Shown here one piece after another: positions 53,359 to 62,986 of a DNA stretch of 64,000 nt (its first letter is position 1; each line of letters begins with the position of its first letter). The DNA is taken from the NCBI RefSeq assembly GCF_003385595.1, contig NZ_QNUE01000001.1:186001-250000 (forward strand), written 5' to 3'. The notes beneath the pieces are model-generated. The model made no database searches. It worked only from the letters and a program-made list of their open reading frames with translations, and had not been told where the DNA came from. A program made the translations under genes and the position numbers. Source of the stretch: Chryseobacterium flavum (GTDB lineage: Bacteria; Bacteroidota; Bacteroidia; Flavobacteriales; Weeksellaceae).

Positions 53359-54084
53359 ATGAATACAAAAACAGATTTTATAGGAAATATTGTTGCCGAA
53401 GATTTCAGAACGGCCGCTATTTTTAAACGACACGGAATTGATTTCTGCTGTAAGGGAGGAAGAACTATAGAAGAGGCCTGTCATAACAAAAAACTGGATC
53501 CCGAAAGAATCTATGAGGAGCTGGATGCTCTTCCGGGAAATGAGGAAGCTTCAATAGACTTCAGCAGCTGGCCTCCTGATCTTCTGGCAGACTATATTGA
53601 AAAAACCCATCATCGTTATGTAGAAGAAAAAATTCCTGTTTTACAGACGTTCCTCGATAAATTATGTAAAGTCCACGGAGAGAGGCATCCTGAGTTATTT
53701 GAAATCAACACTTTATTTAATGAGTCTGCACAGGATCTGGCAGCGCATATGAAGAAGGAAGAATTTATTCTGTTCCCCTTTATCAGAAATATGATGAATG
53801 CTAAATTATCAGGAACAGCTTTGCCACATCCACCTTTCGGAACAGTTGAAAACCCGGTAAACATGATGCAGCATGAGCATACGGTGGAAGGAGAACGTTT
53901 CAGAAAAATCGCTGAAATTACAGATGAATACCTGCCTCCTGCTGATGCCTGCAATACCTACAAAGTAGCTTTTGCCATGCTTCAGGATTTTGAGAATGAT
54001 TTACACAAACACATTCATCTTGAAAATAATATTCTTTTTCCACAGGCTATCCAACTGGAAAAAGAATTTACTGTTGAATCTTAA
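53359..54084 (+). CDS. ric: Ric/ScdA iron-sulfur cluster repair di-iron protein
   Basis: The 241-residue protein has the ScdA N-terminal part (KRHGIDFCCKGGRTIEEAC) and a hemerythrin-like domain with the ligand His/Glu residues in KTHHRYVEEK, AHMKKEEFILFPFI, MMQHEHTVEGE and DLHKHIHLENNILFPQA. Ric (YtfE, ScdA) repairs iron-sulfur clusters damaged by nitric oxide. Here it is in the same cluster as NirK and NO reductase and has an Rrf2-type site in front. Confidence 0.93.
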   Translation: MNTKTDFIGNIVAEDFRTAAIFKRHGIDFCCKGGRTIEEACHNKKLDPERIYEELDALPGNEEASIDFSSWPPDLLADYIEKTHHRYVEEKIPVLQTFLDKLCKVHGERHPELFEINTLFNESAQDLAAHMKKEEFILFPFIRNMMNAKLSGTALPHPPFGTVENPVNMMQHEHTVEGERFRKIAEITDEYLPPADACNTYKVAFAMLQDFENDLHKHIHLENNILFPQAIQLEKEFTVES

Positions 54085-54096
54085 AAATGATACCCA

Positions 54097-56340
54097 ATGA
54101 CACCTAAAAAACTCTGGATATGGCTTGCTGTAGTCATGGTTGCTTCATTTGCCGTCCTCATATTTTACGGAACTGAAATTTACAGAAAAATTCCTCCCAT
54201 CCCGGATAAAATAGTAAGTACAGACGGAACTGTAATTGCTACCGGCCAGGATATTAAAGACGGGCAAAATGTCTGGCAATCTATCGGAGGACAAACGGTA
54301 GGAAGTATCTGGGGGCATGGTGCTTATATCGCTCCGGACTGGACGGCTGATTACCTGCATCGAGAATCACTTCTTCTGCTCGGGGAGCTGGCTGAAAAAG
54401 ATGGAAAATCTTATACAGACCTTCCTGACGACGAACAGGCTAAATATCAGGTATTGCTGAAAAAAGAACTGCGTACCAATACCTTTAATGAAAGCAGTAA
54501 TGAAATCGTATTCTCCCATGAACGGGCTGAAGTTCAGAAACAGCTGTCTCAGTATTATTCACAACTATTCATGAATGACACTTCAATGGCAAAGCTCCGG
54601 GATCAGTATGCAATCCCGGAGAATACCATCAAAGATCCTGAAAGAATGACTAAAATGAACGCATTTTTTGCATGGAGCACATGGGTCTGTATCACAGAGA
54701 GACCAGGAGACGATGTTACATACACCAATAACTGGCCGCATGATGAATCAGTAGGAAATATTCCACCACCTTCACTGCATTTATGGTCGGGATTCAGTGT
54801 ATTGCTGCTGCTGGCATGTGTGGGCCTTCTGGTATTCTACCATGCCAGAAACAAGGAAGAAGAGATCAGTGAAGCACTTCCTCATGAAGATCCGCTTCGA
54901 AATATGAAACCTACTCCTTCTATGAAAGCTACGCTGAAATACATCTGGGTGGTCGCATTACTGATCCTTATACAGATGCTTGCCGGTGTGGTTACTGCTC
55001 ATTACGGCGTAGAAGGAAGCGGTTTTTATGGTATTCCTTTAGACCAGTTTTTACCTCAGTCAGTTTCCAGAAGCTGGCATGTACAGCTGGCTATATTCTG
55101 GATCGCTACATCATGGCTGGCCACAGGACTTTATATAGCTCCCGCTGTTTCAGGTTATGAACCGAAATATCAGAAGCTGGGGGTCAATATCCTTTTCGGA
55201 GCTTTACTGATTGTTGTTCTCGGGTCTTTAACCGGACAATGGCTGGGAGTAATGCAAAAACTTGGACTGGTTGATAATTTCCTATGGGGACATCAGGGAT
55301 ATGAATATGTAGAACTGGGAAGAATCTGGCAGGTCTTACTGCTTATCGGACTTATACTCTGGCTGGTTTTAATGGTAAGAGCTCTTCTTCCTGCATTAAA
55401 AAGAAAAGATGGAGACCGTCATTTACTTACCTTATTTACTCTTTCTTCTGTAGCTATTGCAATGTTCTATGGAGCCGGCCTGATGTATGGAAGACAAACC
55501 CATATGGCCATTGCCGAATATTGGAGATGGTGGGTAGTTCACCTTTGGGTAGAAGGTTTCTTTGAGGTTTTTGCAACGGTAGTGGCAGCATTCCTGTTTA
55601 CAAGACTTGGGCTGCTAAGACTGAAATCTGCAACAAATGCCGTTTTATTTTCCACCATTATTTTTCTGGCAGGAGGAATTTTAGGAACATTCCACCACCT
55701 CTATTTCAGTGCAACTCCTACTGCCGTACTGGCATTGGGAGCCACTTTCAGCGCACTGGAAATTGTACCGCTGGTCCTGATCGGTTATGAGGCATATCAG
55801 AATTACCAGCTCAGTAAATCCACCAAATGGATACAGGCTTACAAATGGCCTATCTATTGTTTCATTGCCATGTGTTTCTGGAATTTTCTGGGAGCAGGGA
55901 TTTTCGGATTTGCCATTAATCCGCCCATAGCGCTGTATTATATTCAGGGACTGAACACCACAGCTGTTCACGGGCATGCTGCTCTGTTTGGAGTATATGG
56001 TATTCTGGGAATTGGCTTGATGATGTTTGTTTTAAGAGGCTTATATCCGGACCGGCAATGGAATGACAAACTTATAGGCTGGGCATTCTGGCTCACCAAT
56101 ATCGGACTACTGGTAATGGTAACAATCAGCCTCCTTCCTATAGGAATTATGCAGTCAATAGCTTCTATAAAAGAAGGATACTGGTATGCCCGTTCCGCTG
56201 AATTTATGCAGACCGACATGATGCATTTCTTAAGATGGATGCGTGTTCCCGGAGATATTTTGCTGGCTGCCGGAGAACTGCTGCTTGTTATTTTTATCAT
56301 GGGACTGAAGTTTGGATGGTCATTGAAAGAAAAGCGTTAG
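54097..56340 (+). CDS. norZ: Quinol-dependent nitric oxide reductase (qNOR)
   Basis: The 747-residue protein has the qNOR layout: an N-terminal helix, a periplasmic domain with IPPIPDKIVSTDGTVI and QSIGGQTVGSIWGHGAY, and then about twelve membrane helices. The heme and iron ligands are in SRSWHVQLAIFW, VVHLWVEGFFEV and FHHLYFSATP, with the end HGHAALFGVYG. It reduces the NO made by NirK to nitrous oxide, taking electrons from quinol. The 13-base gap to ric suggests joint expression. Confidence 0.95.
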   Translation: MTPKKLWIWLAVVMVASFAVLIFYGTEIYRKIPPIPDKIVSTDGTVIATGQDIKDGQNVWQSIGGQTVGSIWGHGAYIAPDWTADYLHRESLLLLGELAEKDGKSYTDLPDDEQAKYQVLLKKELRTNTFNESSNEIVFSHERAEVQKQLSQYYSQLFMNDTSMAKLRDQYAIPENTIKDPERMTKMNAFFAWSTWVCITERPGDDVTYTNNWPHDESVGNIPPPSLHLWSGFSVLLLLACVGLLVFYHARNKEEEISEALPHEDPLRNMKPTPSMKATLKYIWVVALLILIQMLAGVVTAHYGVEGSGFYGIPLDQFLPQSVSRSWHVQLAIFWIATSWLATGLYIAPAVSGYEPKYQKLGVNILFGALLIVVLGSLTGQWLGVMQKLGLVDNFLWGHQGYEYVELGRIWQVLLLIGLILWLVLMVRALLPALKRKDGDRHLLTLFTLSSVAIAMFYGAGLMYGRQTHMAIAEYWRWWVVHLWVEGFFEVFATVVAAFLFTRLGLLRLKSATNAVLFSTIIFLAGGILGTFHHLYFSATPTAVLALGATFSALEIVPLVLIGYEAYQNYQLSKSTKWIQAYKWPIYCFIAMCFWNFLGAGIFGFAINPPIALYYIQGLNTTAVHGHAALFGVYGILGIGLMMFVLRGLYPDRQWNDKLIGWAFWLTNIGLLVMVTISLLPIGIMQSIASIKEGYWYARSAEFMQTDMMHFLRWMRVPGDILLAAGELLLVIFIMGLKFGWSLKEKR

Positions 56341-56354
56341 TATAGTATTTATGT

Positions 56355-56390
56355 AACCTCACAGGATTTGAACCTGTGAGGTTTATTTTC
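56355..56390 (+). terminator. Terminator of the norZ transcript
   Basis: Stem AACCTCACAGG/CCTGTGAGGTT with a short loop, followed by TTATTTTC. Confidence 0.8.
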
Positions 56391-56392
56391 AT

Positions 56393-56417
56393 AAAAAAAA
56401 CATCTCGTGTGAGATGT
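56393..56417 (-). terminator. Terminator of the DUF2723 gene
   Basis: On the minus strand: stem ACATCTC/GAGATGT around four bases, followed by seven T. Confidence 0.8.
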
Positions 56418-56435
56418 TTCAATATAATTGCCGTT

Positions 56436-59400
56436 TTACCGGGTAGCTTTAATAACTGCTGCAGTAATTTCATTTTCTTTCTTCCTGGAATATGTAGAAT
56501 CATAAGGCTCCATGATCTCAAACAAATACTGGTAAAAAGGTGTAATCTTCTGGACATTCCCAGATTCTTTTACAGCTTTTTCTTTTCCCATTTTCTGCAG
56601 TCCTGCTATAAAAGCATTCAACTTCTGATCTACCGGTTCTATAGATTTCAGCAGATATCCATAGGCTTTTTCTTTTTGTCCCAGTGTTTTATAAGCTTCT
56701 GTAACCGCAGAGACCACAAGGGCATATTCCATAGGTTTGGTTTTCAGCTGTTTCCGCGCAGCTTTCCGGAATGAAGGAGAAAGACTGAGATAATACTCAT
56801 ACTCTTTAAAAATATTTTTCTTTAGATCTTCTGCCAGCTGAATCCCTTTCTTTTCCTGACCGGCCATAATGTATCCGGACACCATTAAACTTAATGAACG
56901 CGGATCGTTGTATTTTTCAGCAGGAATTTCCCTGGCTGCAAGATCCAAAAGCTCTGTGGCCCTTGCTTGTTGTCCGGCCAATACCAATGCTGAAACGGCT
57001 CTGCCCACAGCCATTCTGTAACCGATTATATTGGAAGTGGCTGTTTCATCATAATGAATACCCAGGTCTTTAAAATTCCCCCATCTGAAATTTTTTACCA
57101 CCTGGTAAAGAGCATTGGCATCTACCCGTCCTTTATCACCATCCGTGTTTTGAGGGGTACGGATCGGGACCAGCCTGTAACTAAAACCGTCAAACTGAAG
57201 GTAATCATCCAGGTAGAAAATATTTTCACTGTCATAAATACCTCCTGAAGAGAAACTAATCGGGCGTTTCCAGTCGAAGTTTGCCAGCAGGTCCAGCATC
57301 ACCAGGTTGTTTTTGAAAAGTGTATTCCCTTTATAGGTAATCATAATCCGGTCTGCTGCGTCCGGCAAATCTTCCCGGGAAATAATTCCTGCCTTTACCG
57401 CGTTTTCTTTATTTACCGGAAGAATAAACTTGTTTACCGGGAGAATATTGAATCTCTCATACTTTTCCTCACCAAAATACATCTTCAATAATTCATCTTT
57501 TTCAGGTGATTTGAATTTAATGAAATCAATAGCTTCTTTCAATGTTAAAGAATCCTGGGTAAGATATTTTCTGAATGACTGGAATTCTGTTTCCGGTGCT
57601 CCCTGTTCTTTTAACATTGCAAAAAGTCCTTCCCAGTCTTCTTTTTTCATCATATAAATCTGATCGTTTACCCCGTCTCTGTAATCTTCATGGGTCAGCT
57701 GTCCGGGAATTCCTTCTGCATTATAGGTTTTTCTCTTTACCTGATCAATATTCCAGGGCGTAGCCAACAGTGTAAAATTTACCGTTTTTACATCATCTCT
57801 GAACCTTTCCGTTTCCTGGATTCCCCAAACCGGATAGGTATCATTATCCGCATAAATAAAAATGATATCATCTTTAGGCAGCGATCTAAGAAATGAATAG
57901 GCATAGTCATAAGCGGCAGATTTCCTGCTCCGGTCATGTGATGTATAGTTCTGGAATCCCATCATAAAAGGAATGCCCAGCAAAACTACACCTAAAGCAA
58001 CATTTGCACCATTGGATTTAATTCTGGATTGCAGGAACCATAAGATAGCACCGGCTCCCAGTCCGATCCAGATGGCAAAAGCATAGAATGAGCCTACCAT
58101 GGCATAATCTCTTTCTCTCGGCTCAAAAGGTTTCACCCCTGTATAGAAGATAATCCCTACGCTGGTTAAAATAAATAAAGAAAGTAATGCATAGAATCTT
58201 CCGAAATCCCTGTTCAGCTGGAAAAAGAATCCGATCAATCCTAAAATTAAAGGAAGGAAGAAAAATGTTACCGTACTTTCATTTTTAAATTGGGCAGGCA
58301 TTTTATCCTGATTGCCTACCAGAGCATTATCGATAAAAGAAAATCCAGAGATCCAGTTTCCACGGGTATTTTCCATATATCCCTGAAGATCGTTTTGTCT
58401 TCCTACAAAGTTCCACATCAGATATCTTACAAAATAATAACCATTCTGAAAGGATATAAAATAATCCATATTTTGTAGAAAAGAAGGACGCTGAACCTTA
58501 ATCAGATCATAGGGCTTTACTTTCAGATAATCTGAAGCTGTAATTGATTTATCTTCATATTTGGTTCTGAGCTCATCAAAAATCTGATGTGCCTGCGGGT
58601 TATCTGCCACCTCTTCATTAGCATAGTTAAATGTAAAATCCGGAGCGCCATACATAGCAATATAGTTAGCCATCACCTCTTTGTCCTCATTGAACATTCT
58701 CGGCATTAAGCTCACCTGAGACTTATTGAATACATAATTAAAACGGTCTCCGGTTTTTCTGTACGTTCCGGTCTTTTCATCTTTCTCATAGATTTCACCG
58801 GTTTTCTCTGTTTTATAGCTTCCGTCTTCATTTTTTTCAATTCCGTTTGCATCAAGGAAAGCAGTATAATTTTGTCCGTAGATCGTAGGCCAGTCCCCAT
58901 ATTGTACCCTGGTATAATAATCTCTCATTCCGATTGCCGTATCAGGATCATTAAGGTTCATCGGAGGATTGGCATTTGCCCTGATTGGAATTACCATCCA
59001 GCAGGAAAATCCTATAATCATATACACTGCAGACAGAATAACAGTCTGATATATCTTTTTTTTACTCTTACGGGACCATCTGATCAGGAAATAGCAAACC
59101 GCAGTCATTAAGATAAATGCAGCAATTGTTCCTGAATGGAAAGGAAGCCCAAGGCCGTTTACGAAGAATATTTCCAGCCTTCCGAATAGGGTCATAACCG
59201 ACGGGAAAACAACTTTAAACACCATTGCAAGAATAATAAGTGTTATCAGATTTGCTATCATAAAACTTTTCCAGGTAAACGTATAATTTCTTGCATAATA
59301 TACGAGGCATACAGCAGGAATAGCCAGCATACACATCATATGTACTCCTACAGAAAGCCCCAGAATAAAGAAAATCAGGACAATCCATCTTTCGCTGTCT

Positions 59401-59921
59401 GCAGCTTTATATTCAATTTCCCATTTGGTGATCAGCCAGACCAACAGTGCAATAAACATGGAAGCCATGGAATACACTTCTCCTTCTACTGCTGAAAACC
59501 AGAAAGTATCTGAGAAGGTAAAGCAAAGTGCTCCCACAGCTCCAGCAAATAAAACAGAGATTTTCCGGCTTCCGGTCATCTCTTCAGCGTCTTTGTTTAT
59601 GAGCCTTCTCAAAAAATGGGTGATCGTCCAGAACAAAAACAAAATGGTAAATGCACTGAACACTGCTGACATGGCGTTGATCACAATAGAATAATTCTGC
59701 TCATTACCCAGTGCAAAAATACTGGCTACCGCGCCTGCAATCTGGAATAAAGCAGCTCCCGGAGCATGGGTCACTTCCAGTTTCACTGCTGAAGAAATAT
59801 ATTCTCCGCAATCCCAGAAGCTCAGGTAATGTTCAATAGTAGAAAGATAAGTAATTAAAGCAATTACGAAAAGGAACCATCCTACTATAGTGTTCCATTT
59901 TTTAAAAGGCAGGGTTTTCAT
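56436..59921 (-). CDS. DUF2723 family membrane protein
   Basis: The 1161-residue protein begins with about twelve hydrophobic segments and the DUF2723 signature (TYLSTIEHYLSFWDCGEYISSAVKLEVTHAPG, the acidic DCGE motif as in GT-C type glycosyltransferases). A large soluble C-terminal part follows, with tetratricopeptide-like helices in the last 250 residues (EKKGIQLAEDLKKNIFKE). Members have been linked to protein or lipid glycosylation in Bacteroidetes, mostly by fold similarity. It has no obvious operon partners. Confidence 0.85.
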   Translation of the reverse strand: MKTLPFKKWNTIVGWFLFVIALITYLSTIEHYLSFWDCGEYISSAVKLEVTHAPGAALFQIAGAVASIFALGNEQNYSIVINAMSAVFSAFTILFLFWTITHFLRRLINKDAEEMTGSRKISVLFAGAVGALCFTFSDTFWFSAVEGEVYSMASMFIALLVWLITKWEIEYKAADSERWIVLIFFILGLSVGVHMMCMLAIPAVCLVYYARNYTFTWKSFMIANLITLIILAMVFKVVFPSVMTLFGRLEIFFVNGLGLPFHSGTIAAFILMTAVCYFLIRWSRKSKKKIYQTVILSAVYMIIGFSCWMVIPIRANANPPMNLNDPDTAIGMRDYYTRVQYGDWPTIYGQNYTAFLDANGIEKNEDGSYKTEKTGEIYEKDEKTGTYRKTGDRFNYVFNKSQVSLMPRMFNEDKEVMANYIAMYGAPDFTFNYANEEVADNPQAHQIFDELRTKYEDKSITASDYLKVKPYDLIKVQRPSFLQNMDYFISFQNGYYFVRYLMWNFVGRQNDLQGYMENTRGNWISGFSFIDNALVGNQDKMPAQFKNESTVTFFFLPLILGLIGFFFQLNRDFGRFYALLSLFILTSVGIIFYTGVKPFEPRERDYAMVGSFYAFAIWIGLGAGAILWFLQSRIKSNGANVALGVVLLGIPFMMGFQNYTSHDRSRKSAAYDYAYSFLRSLPKDDIIFIYADNDTYPVWGIQETERFRDDVKTVNFTLLATPWNIDQVKRKTYNAEGIPGQLTHEDYRDGVNDQIYMMKKEDWEGLFAMLKEQGAPETEFQSFRKYLTQDSLTLKEAIDFIKFKSPEKDELLKMYFGEEKYERFNILPVNKFILPVNKENAVKAGIISREDLPDAADRIMITYKGNTLFKNNLVMLDLLANFDWKRPISFSSGGIYDSENIFYLDDYLQFDGFSYRLVPIRTPQNTDGDKGRVDANALYQVVKNFRWGNFKDLGIHYDETATSNIIGYRMAVGRAVSALVLAGQQARATELLDLAAREIPAEKYNDPRSLSLMVSGYIMAGQEKKGIQLAEDLKKNIFKEYEYYLSLSPSFRKAARKQLKTKPMEYALVVSAVTEAYKTLGQKEKAYGYLLKSIEPVDQKLNAFIAGLQKMGKEKAVKESGNVQKITPFYQYLFEIMEPYDSTYSRKKENEITAAVIKATR

Positions 59922-59991
59922 ATAATATTTCCAATAATAAACAGGACAACTGACCGGCCGGAAATATTACACGATTTTGTGAAATTAGTAT

Positions 59992-60780
59992 CTAATAGGT
60001 ATTATTCAGTCCTCCGTCCAGGGGAATACTCGTTCCTGTAAGGTAAGATGAATATTCCGATGCCAGAAAAGCAACCAGATGGCCGTATTCCTCCGGCCTT
60101 CCCAACCGTTTCATCGGAATTTTATTTTCCCTTACTTTTCTGATTTCTTCAATAGTGGCCCCGGTTTGTTCAGATTCATGTTCTATTAAATTCTGAATAC
60201 GTTCCGTATCAAAATATCCGGTAAGAATAGTATTGACTGTAATATGGTGCGCCGCCACCTCATTTGACAATGTTTTCGCCCAAGCAATTACCGCCGACCG
60301 GATCGAATTGGAAAGCACCAGATTATGAATAGGCTCTTTTACCGATAAAGAAGAAACATTAATAATACGTCCGCTTTTCTTGCTGATCATATGAGGTAAA
60401 GCCAGTAAGGTGGTTTCACAAACCGTTTTAAAAAGAAGGTCAAATGCCCTTTGATAATCATCTGTATTCTTATCAAGTGCCAGGCCCGGCTCCGGACCAT
60501 TCGTATTATTCACCAGAATATCTATAGAATTCGTAAGGAAATAGGCTTTAATAATTCTTTTGTAATTTTCAAAATCAGAAAAATCAGTAACCAGATATTG
60601 ATGTTTCTGTCCGGAGTGTACTACCGGTAATGATGACACCATATCCCTTAGTTTCATTTCATTTCGGGCCATAAGAGTAACATTAGCTCCGCATTTAGCC
60701 AGTTCGGAGGCAATACCGGCACCTATTCCCTGAGTGGAAGCTCCCACTAAAGCATTTTTTGAAAAAAGCTGAATATTCAT
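59992..60780 (-). CDS. SDR family oxidoreductase with altered catalytic motif
   Basis: The 262-residue protein starts at MNIQLFSKNALVGASTQ. The cofactor motif is GASTQGIGAGIASELAKCGA, followed by VNNTNGP in the NNAG region and the Ser of NVSSLSVKEP. The active-site YxxxK of classical SDRs is replaced by Ser-xxx-Arg in VLSNSIRSAVIAWAKTL. This variant is known among some SDRs; catalysis there is uncertain. The open frame extends 15 codons upstream, but those do not look like the family. Confidence 0.82.
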   Translation of the reverse strand: MNIQLFSKNALVGASTQGIGAGIASELAKCGANVTLMARNEMKLRDMVSSLPVVHSGQKHQYLVTDFSDFENYKRIIKAYFLTNSIDILVNNTNGPEPGLALDKNTDDYQRAFDLLFKTVCETTLLALPHMISKKSGRIINVSSLSVKEPIHNLVLSNSIRSAVIAWAKTLSNEVAAHHITVNTILTGYFDTERIQNLIEHESEQTGATIEEIRKVRENKIPMKRLGRPEEYGHLVAFLASEYSSYLTGTSIPLDGGLNNTY

Positions 60781-61131
60781 ACAATAATAATGATTGAGTC
60801 TTATAAAAATACGAAAAACCTCCAAATATTGGAGGTTCGCTTGGTGTATTCAATAGAGTAATTTAAAGATTCCGGGGTTAGTATCCTTTTAAGCTTCAAA
60901 TAATACGTTATTTCCGAAAGGATAACAACATTTCCACGGCCCGGATTACGATTGCATTGTAAGCAAATAACAGCAGAATACAAATGTCAATACATACTAT
61001 TGATTACACCTGATATGATGTATTGTGTTTATTCTTTTAAATTCTTCCTATGATCCAGTATGTTGTACCATCATCAGGCAGAACAACACCGGAATACGGC
61101 ACTGATTGATATAAAATACTGGTTATCAATA

Positions 61132-61367
61132 TTATTTAAAGCAAGCTACGGCTGTATTATAAATTAAAAGCCCTGTAGCCGCATCTTTTATTGTTGTACC
61201 GTCACTGATTTCTTTCAGATCAATTCCTGGCGGCAGAATCCTTTATCAGTTCCGGCAATCTCCAATGCTGCAGAAGCATGGGGCTGAACAGTATTTATTC
61301 CTACCTGACCAAAAACAGTTAGTGAAATACACTCAGAGACTATTCCTGTCATCACTTTTTGATTCAT
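61132..61367 (-). pseudogene. Frameshifted and truncated surface-protein gene
   Basis: Read on the minus strand from ATG at 61365-61367 the frame gives MNQKVMTGIVSECISLTVFG, then QVGINTVQPHASAALEIAGTDKGF and runs into a stop. After a change of frame there, LPPGIDLKEISDGTTIKDAA and TGLLIYNTAVACFK continue to a stop at 61132. This is the typical start of Flavobacteriia surface proteins with VGINT..P repeats, but only about 78 codons are left and one frameshift is present. Confidence 0.8.
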
Positions 61368-61847
61368 ATATTTTCTGATTAATATCTTTATATCTCCTTT
61401 CGCTCGACTGTCAACATATAATTTTTATATAAATACCCGTTTTCAGCCATTAGGTTTATAAGATAAAAATTGGAGACTGTTGTACAATTCTAACCTGAAT
61501 TGAAAAAAGAGCTTCTAAGATTATAGTAGTAATCCATACAATGGAATATCAATATAGGGCTAAAATGTTTGGAAAATCAGCATCATGTCAATTGCTACTT
61601 CATTGACGGCGCAAAAGTAAAAAGGTCTTTTTTTATATAATGTAAAAAAGGTAAAAAACAATATGACAAATTAACAATTCAGATTTACCTTTTTATAAAA
61701 AATTCATTATCAGTATTTTAAATATATTGCTAATCATCAATCAAATTTTCTGCAAAGCCGGTCTGAAATCTCTATGGATCTTTAATCTGAATGTCTGAAA
61801 AAGGAGGATTTATACTTTCAAAAGATAAAAATAATTATTCTGACCCA
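61368..61847. other. Non-coding gap
   Basis: About 480 bases of A+T-rich DNA. I see no supported gene. Homopolymer A and T runs and a loose repeat (AGGTAAA near 61657, TTTACCT near 61684) are present. It lies downstream of the epimerase gene and upstream of the pseudogene. Confidence 0.5.
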
Positions 61848-62852
61848 CTATCTATGAATAAAATTACCGACGTGAAAACTAAGGCATTCCTCAATACCGA
61901 TAAAATGATAATTGAGTTTTTTCACTATTTTTTGACCGGATACTTTTTGAAAAGAGCTCAGAAATTCAATATTAGCTTTGGTAAGCAGTCTCAATTCCGG
62001 AAACAGCCAGCCTAAAAAAGGCTTAAAAAAACAGACTGTGTGCATAATTCTTCCGGATAAAACAAATGGCTTATTTTTATGCTGCTTCATTTTGGCTATC
62101 CTGGCGATATCCCTGTACCTGAGATTCCCGGAAGCAATAAGAAACTGCTCTCCAAAAGCATTCTTATCCATCAGCTCTACAGCTATCTTTGCTGCATCTC
62201 TTACATCTACCCATCCTGCTCCTCCTGAAAATGTATAAAACCGGCTGATAAGGATCTGCAACAACTCACCGCTGCTGCTTTGCCAGTTTCCGCTCCCTAT
62301 GATCATTCCCGGATTCAGGACAATGGTATTCAGACCTTCTGCAGAAGCTTTACAAACCTCTCTGTTCGCTTTAACTTTTGATATCGCATAATCCGTATTA
62401 TTCTTACTGCTGATCAGAGGGGATTTTTCATCAATATAACCATCCTTTTCACTGTCAAAAATAATTGAAGATCCTATATATAGAAACTTTTTTATATTGC
62501 TGTATTTGCAGGCTCTCAGGATACTTTGGGTACCACTGACATTGGTATGGTATATTTCTTTCCGGTCAGCCGGATCATAACTTACCTTAGCTGCGCAATG
62601 GTATACCTCCTCCACCCCCTGCAGAGCATTGCGGAGGCTGGACTGCTGATCAAAGTCCACCGTAACCCATTCAATCCTGTTAAAATACATATCCGATTGT
62701 TCGCTGTAGCACCGTAATGATATCCTGACTTCATGAAGATCACTGGATATTCTTCTGGCAGCCCGGACCTTCCTCCCTCTTTTCAGCAGCTCAAAAACAA
62801 TAATTCTTCCAAGAATTCCTGTAGCTCCGGTCACAAAAGCAATATTACCCAT
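61848..62852 (-). CDS. NAD-dependent epimerase/dehydratase family protein
   Basis: The 334-residue protein is an extended SDR: FVTGATGILGRIIVFELLKRG (GxxGxxG cofactor loop), YHCAAKVSYDP, and catalytic Tyr and Lys in DYAISKVKANREV. It probably acts on nucleotide-sugar-like or terpenoid/steroid-like substrates (the dihydroflavonol-4-reductase group is closest by eye). No pathway neighbours are in the window. Confidence 0.82.
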   Translation of the reverse strand: MGNIAFVTGATGILGRIIVFELLKRGRKVRAARRISSDLHEVRISLRCYSEQSDMYFNRIEWVTVDFDQQSSLRNALQGVEEVYHCAAKVSYDPADRKEIYHTNVSGTQSILRACKYSNIKKFLYIGSSIIFDSEKDGYIDEKSPLISSKNNTDYAISKVKANREVCKASAEGLNTIVLNPGMIIGSGNWQSSSGELLQILISRFYTFSGGAGWVDVRDAAKIAVELMDKNAFGEQFLIASGNLRYRDIARIAKMKQHKNKPFVLSGRIMHTVCFFKPFLGWLFPELRLLTKANIEFLSSFQKVSGQKIVKKLNYHFIGIEECLSFHVGNFIHR

Positions 62853-62986
62853 GTATATTAAATTATTCCATATCCTATAAATGTAGGTATATACCGCATC
62901 AACACTTTATGAGCAGGCTCACAAAGTATCTGACTTGCGTAACTGGTATTGTTAAAAAGCAGGTCTGAACAGGGACTTGTAAACTT

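Noticed and set aside
61791-62015. 74-codon plus-strand frame
   Set aside because: It overlaps the 3' end of the epimerase gene on the other strand and has no support of its own.
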